Origin: a virus
IMG/VR virus record: IMGVR_UViG_3300043395_002030
Coordinates: 1-44,714 of that record
Reading direction: 5' to 3' (one strand)
DNA length: 44,714 nt
Part shown: in pieces, positions 42,636 through 44,714 of the stretch
Layout of the letters: the number at the start of each line of letters is the position of its first letter
Numbering within the stretch: the stretch's first letter is position 1
Notes under the pieces: generated by a model
Databases searched by the model: none
Seen by the model: the letters and a program-made list of their open reading frames with translations, nothing else
What the model was told of the DNA's origin: nothing
Made by a program: the position numbers and the translations under genes

Positions 42636-42641
42636 TATAAT
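42613..42641 (+). promoter_or_regulatory. Sigma70-type promoter before the DUF3310-like gene
   Basis: TTGACC (42613-42618), a 17-base spacer and a perfect TATAAT (42636-42641) form the best host-type promoter in the window. The -35 lies in the coding end of the CobS-like gene, and the predicted start (near 42648) falls in the terminator stem that follows. Confidence 0.72.
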
Positions 42642-42643
42642 TG

Positions 42644-42673
42644 GGGAAGGTAAATGTGCCTTCCCTCTTTTTT
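42644..42673 (+). terminator. Intrinsic terminator after the CobS-like gene
   Basis: The 7-base-pair stem GGGAAGG / CCTTCCC with an 8-base loop is followed by TCTTTTTT. It ends 1 base before the next ATG and overlaps the promoter start site. Confidence 0.85.
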
Positions 42674-43027
42674 ATGATTGAATCAACCTTTACTATTACT
42701 ATGCCTGAAACAAAAAATCATCTTTGGAAATACAACGAAGATAAAATTCTGAAAGATGTTGAAGATTATGTGACCAGCACTTACGGAAGTCATTACTGTG
42801 GTCACGAACAAGATTATAAGGATGTACAAACAATTGATCTAATGGCAGCAAAAGAACTTGCTGCTGGGTTCTGTCAAGCAAACATCATTAAGTATGGTAG
42901 TCGCTATGGCGACAAAGATGGTCGCAATAAGCGTGATTTGCTTAAAGTAATTCACTATGCTATGCTTCTTCTCCACTTTGATGGACACTACACCCGCAAA
43001 GATAACGGTCTCTCTGAATTTCGCTGA
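42674..43027 (+). CDS. DUF3310-like small protein
   Basis: The ATG at 42674 follows the terminator T-run and gives 117 residues; a second ATG at 42701 is possible. The C-terminal half 'AGFCQANIIKYGSRYGDKDG' followed by 'RNKRDLLKVIHYAMLLLHFD' is the helical pattern of DUF3310, a phage family with an 'xxAxKYxxRxxxK...DLxKAxxY' motif often linked to nucleotide metabolism. The exact function is unknown. The N-terminal half is acidic and contains 'YGSHYCGHEQDY'. It is the first gene of the sliding clamp transcript. Confidence 0.75.
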   Translation: MIESTFTITMPETKNHLWKYNEDKILKDVEDYVTSTYGSHYCGHEQDYKDVQTIDLMAAKELAAGFCQANIIKYGSRYGDKDGRNKRDLLKVIHYAMLLLHFDGHYTRKDNGLSEFR

Positions 43028-43032
43028 TTATT

Positions 43033-43698
43033 ATGAAACTCTCTGACAAAACTCTGACTCTGCTGAAGAACTTCTCTTCTATCAATCAGTCTATCCTCTT
43101 CAAAGAAGGTAGTTCTCTTCGCACTATTTCTGTGATGAAGAACATCCTTGCAGAAGCAACAATTGAAGAAGAACTTCCTAAAGACTTTGGAATCTATGAC
43201 CTTAACCAGTTCTTGAACGGCCTTAATCTGCATCAAAATGCAGAACTAGATTTTCAAAATGATGGATATGTTGTTATCAAGGAAGGTAAGTCACGCTCCA
43301 AATATTTCTTTGCAGATCCTAACGTAATTATCACTCCTCCGGATAAAGATATTGTTCTGCCGAGTGAAGATGTTTGTTTCCTTCTTGATACCAAAGAGCT
43401 TGATAAACTCCTTAAAGCTGCTGCTGTGTATCAACTTCCTGACCTGTCTGTGGTTGGTGAAGCAGGTGTGGTGAAACTGGTTGTTCGTGATAAGAAGAAT
43501 GACACATCCAACGATTTCTCTGTGGTCGTTGGTGAAACCGATGAAACTTTCTCTTTCAACTTCAAGGTAGAAAACATCAAGATTATTCCTGGCAATTATG
43601 AAGTTGTTATTTCCAGCAAACTTCTGTCACGTTTCAAGAACACTGGATTTGATGTGACTTATCATATCGCCCTTGAACCTGATTCTACTTTTGGATGA
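43033..43698 (+). CDS. gp45: DNA polymerase sliding clamp gp45
   Basis: gp45 is the trimeric ring that holds the DNA polymerase and, with gp55, activates late promoters. The N-terminus 'KLSDKTLTLLKNFSSINQS' and 'ILFKEGSSLRTISVMKNIL' match gp45 of T4-like phages, and the second domain has the same fold ('KELDKLLKAAAVYQLPDL'). The length of 221 residues is close to T4 (228). The stop overlaps the next start (ATGA). In T4 gene 44 follows directly; here two small genes lie between. Confidence 0.95.
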   Translation: MKLSDKTLTLLKNFSSINQSILFKEGSSLRTISVMKNILAEATIEEELPKDFGIYDLNQFLNGLNLHQNAELDFQNDGYVVIKEGKSRSKYFFADPNVIITPPDKDIVLPSEDVCFLLDTKELDKLLKAAAVYQLPDLSVVGEAGVVKLVVRDKKNDTSNDFSVVVGETDETFSFNFKVENIKIIPGNYEVVISSKLLSRFKNTGFDVTYHIALEPDSTFG

Positions 43699-43841
43699 AA
43701 TATTCTGTAAAGTATAAAATCCCTGGAGATGGCAGATATCTGGAACTTGTGGTCGAAGCAACAAGTCAATCACAAGCAAAAAAGATTGCTCAAGCACAAG
43801 TTCCCTCTGCTATAATTATTGGTGGTCCGCAACCTTTATAA
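43695..43841 (+). CDS. Small 'PSA'-type beta-alpha-beta protein, 48 aa
   Basis: The 48-residue frame starts in the gene 45 stop (ATGA) and its TAA shares its last base with the next ATG, so it is translationally coupled on both sides. The chain 'YSVKYKIPGDGRYLELVVEA' then 'SQSQAKKIAQAQVPSAIIIG' reads as two strands, a helix and a strand. It resembles, in layout, the mini-domain at 26221 and in the 572-residue protein. Function unknown. Confidence 0.72.
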   Translation: MKYSVKYKIPGDGRYLELVVEATSQSQAKKIAQAQVPSAIIIGGPQPL

Positions 43842-44353
43842 TGAACATTTTTGTGACTTCTCCTTGGCCTGCTGAGAGTGCTATTTGTCTTCCTGACAAA
43901 CACATTGTTAAAATGCCGTTAGAGTGTTGTCAGATGCTTTCCATTGTTGCTTCTGAAAAGTGGGGACACGGATATGGCCCTTTATATAAGACTGATAACA
44001 CTCCTTACAAAACCGAAAAAGGTGCCTTTCGCAATCATCCTTGTACCAAATGGGCAATGGAAAATATCCACAATGCTTATTGGTTAATTAAACACGGACT
44101 TAATTTGTGTGATGAGTACACTTTGAGGTATAATAAAACTCATTCGTGTTATAAAACACTTGTGGATGCTTATTATTTGTTTCCCAAGGGGAAGATTACT
44201 GATGTAACTTCATTTGCACGAGCAATGCCAGATGAATTTAAATTTGACACAAGCATTGACACTTTTACTGCTTACAAGATGTATATTGCATCCAAACCTT
44301 GGGTTGCATCTAATTATCTTCGTATGCCAGAACGTAAACCTGATTGGATTTGA
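43841..44353 (+). CDS. Conserved phage protein of unknown function, between genes 45 and 44
   Basis: This 170-residue protein starts at the last base of the previous stop. Conserved-looking features are 'LPDKHIVKMPLECCQMLSI', 'FRNHPCTKWAMENI', 'WLIKHGLNLCDEYTLRY' with 'NKTH', and a C-terminal 'YIASKPWVASNY...PDWI'. I recall related phage proteins with the same D-K-x-x-V-K-M and H-P-C-x-x-W-A motifs, but not an experimentally assigned activity. The invariant His, Cys, Lys and Trp positions suggest an enzyme acting on nucleotides or DNA; this is inference only. Neighbours are clamp and clamp loader. Confidence 0.8.
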   Translation: MNIFVTSPWPAESAICLPDKHIVKMPLECCQMLSIVASEKWGHGYGPLYKTDNTPYKTEKGAFRNHPCTKWAMENIHNAYWLIKHGLNLCDEYTLRYNKTHSCYKTLVDAYYLFPKGKITDVTSFARAMPDEFKFDTSIDTFTAYKMYIASKPWVASNYLRMPERKPDWI

Positions 44354-44355
44354 TT

Positions 44356-44714
44356 ATGAGTAGTGACTTTCTTTTCGTGGAACGATACCGTCCTCAAGTC
44401 ATTGATGACTGTATTCTTCCCGATGAAACTAAAAAAACATTTAAGGAGTTTGTAGCAAAGGGGGAGATTCCCAATCTTCTTCTTGCAGGACCTCCTGGTA
44501 TTGGTAAGACCACCATTGCAAAAGCATTATGTAATGAATTAGGGGCAGATTATTATGTCATCAATGGATCCGACGAAGGACGTTTCCTGGATACTGTACG
44601 GAACCAAGCAAAGAACTTTGCTTCGACCGTCTCACTTACGGGATCTTCTAAACACAAAGTCATCATCATCGATGAGGCGGATAACACAGGAAACGACGTA
44701 CAACTCCTACTACG
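44356..44714 (+). CDS. gp44: Clamp loader large subunit gp44 (3' partial)
   Basis: The frame starts at ATG 44356, two bases after the previous stop, and runs off the window end; 119 complete codons are visible. 'FVERYRPQVIDDCILPDE' is the standard clamp-loader opening, followed by Walker A GPPGIGKTT and Walker B VIIIDEAD. gp44 with gp62 loads the gp45 ring onto DNA. Gene 62 would be expected further downstream, outside the window. Confidence 0.95.
   Translation, partial: MSSDFLFVERYRPQVIDDCILPDETKKTFKEFVAKGEIPNLLLAGPPGIGKTTIAKALCNELGADYYVINGSDEGRFLDTVRNQAKNFASTVSLTGSSKHKVIIIDEADNTGNDVQLLL

Noticed and set aside
43786-43816. TTGCTC-19-TATAAT before the 170-residue gene
   Set aside because: Weak -35 and wide spacing within coding sequence; the gene is coupled to its upstream neighbour.
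1-44714. Search for tRNA genes, CRISPR arrays, integrase, insertion sequences, homing endonucleases, introns and photosynthesis genes
   Set aside because: None seen; all recognisable core genes are uninterrupted and gaps are too short.

Overview
This window is part of the genome of a T4-like myovirus, most likely a cyanophage infecting marine Synechococcus or Prochlorococcus. The evidence is the T4 core gene order, read entirely from the plus strand and tightly packed (many ATGA or TAATG junctions). Cyanophage traits include a DUF3110 gene (a family otherwise typical of cyanobacteria) between genes 47 and 46, a CobS-like AAA+ ATPase with a CobT-like VWA partner, a DUF4815 giant virion protein, and small basic proteins of the 'CSNPKGFSQRAHC' type. 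There is no tRNA, CRISPR array, integrase, insertion sequence or photosynthesis gene. No stretch over 300 bases lacks a gene; the longest gap (34602-34718, 117 bases) holds a sigma70-type promoter for gene 55.

Layout. (1) 1-14142: baseplate and fibre region, with a very large beta-rich protein at the gene 7 position (5' end outside the window), gp8, a 2530-residue DUF4815 protein, and two small proteins. (2) 14142-21409: neck and packaging genes 13, 14, 15, 16, a 51-residue basic protein, a 572-residue composite protein, and 17 (large terminase). (3) 21462-31658: tail sheath 18, tail tube 19, portal 20, core protein 67, a protein at the 68 position, two accessory virion genes, protease 21, scaffold 22 and capsid 23, closed by a strong terminator. 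(4) 31722-34601: a tail-tube-like completion protein, uvsY, uvsW and a small protein. (5) 34719-38473: sigma factor 55, nuclease 47, DUF3110, ATPase 46 and a small basic protein. (6) 38421-42635: a VWA/HExxH protein, a late-type basic protein, a small protein and a MoxR/CobS-like AAA+ ATPase. (7) 42674-44714: a DUF3310-like protein, sliding clamp 45, two small or unknown proteins and the start of clamp-loader gene 44.

How it works together. gp55 with the clamp (gp45) should direct late transcription from ATAAATA-type boxes, several of which are built around the stop codon of the preceding gene. gp46/47, UvsY and UvsW form the recombination-dependent replication set. gp20-67-68-21-22-23 build and mature the prohead, gp16/17 fill it, and gp13/14/15 join it to the tail.

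The most notable signals lie outside single-gene annotation. Three kinds of small beta module are reused across neck, baseplate and fibre proteins. A small 'YPGA' fold appears in three unrelated contexts. T4-type capsid-targeting motifs occur on otherwise unknown proteins. An AAA+/VWA pair with a metallopeptidase-like motif encloses a late gene.
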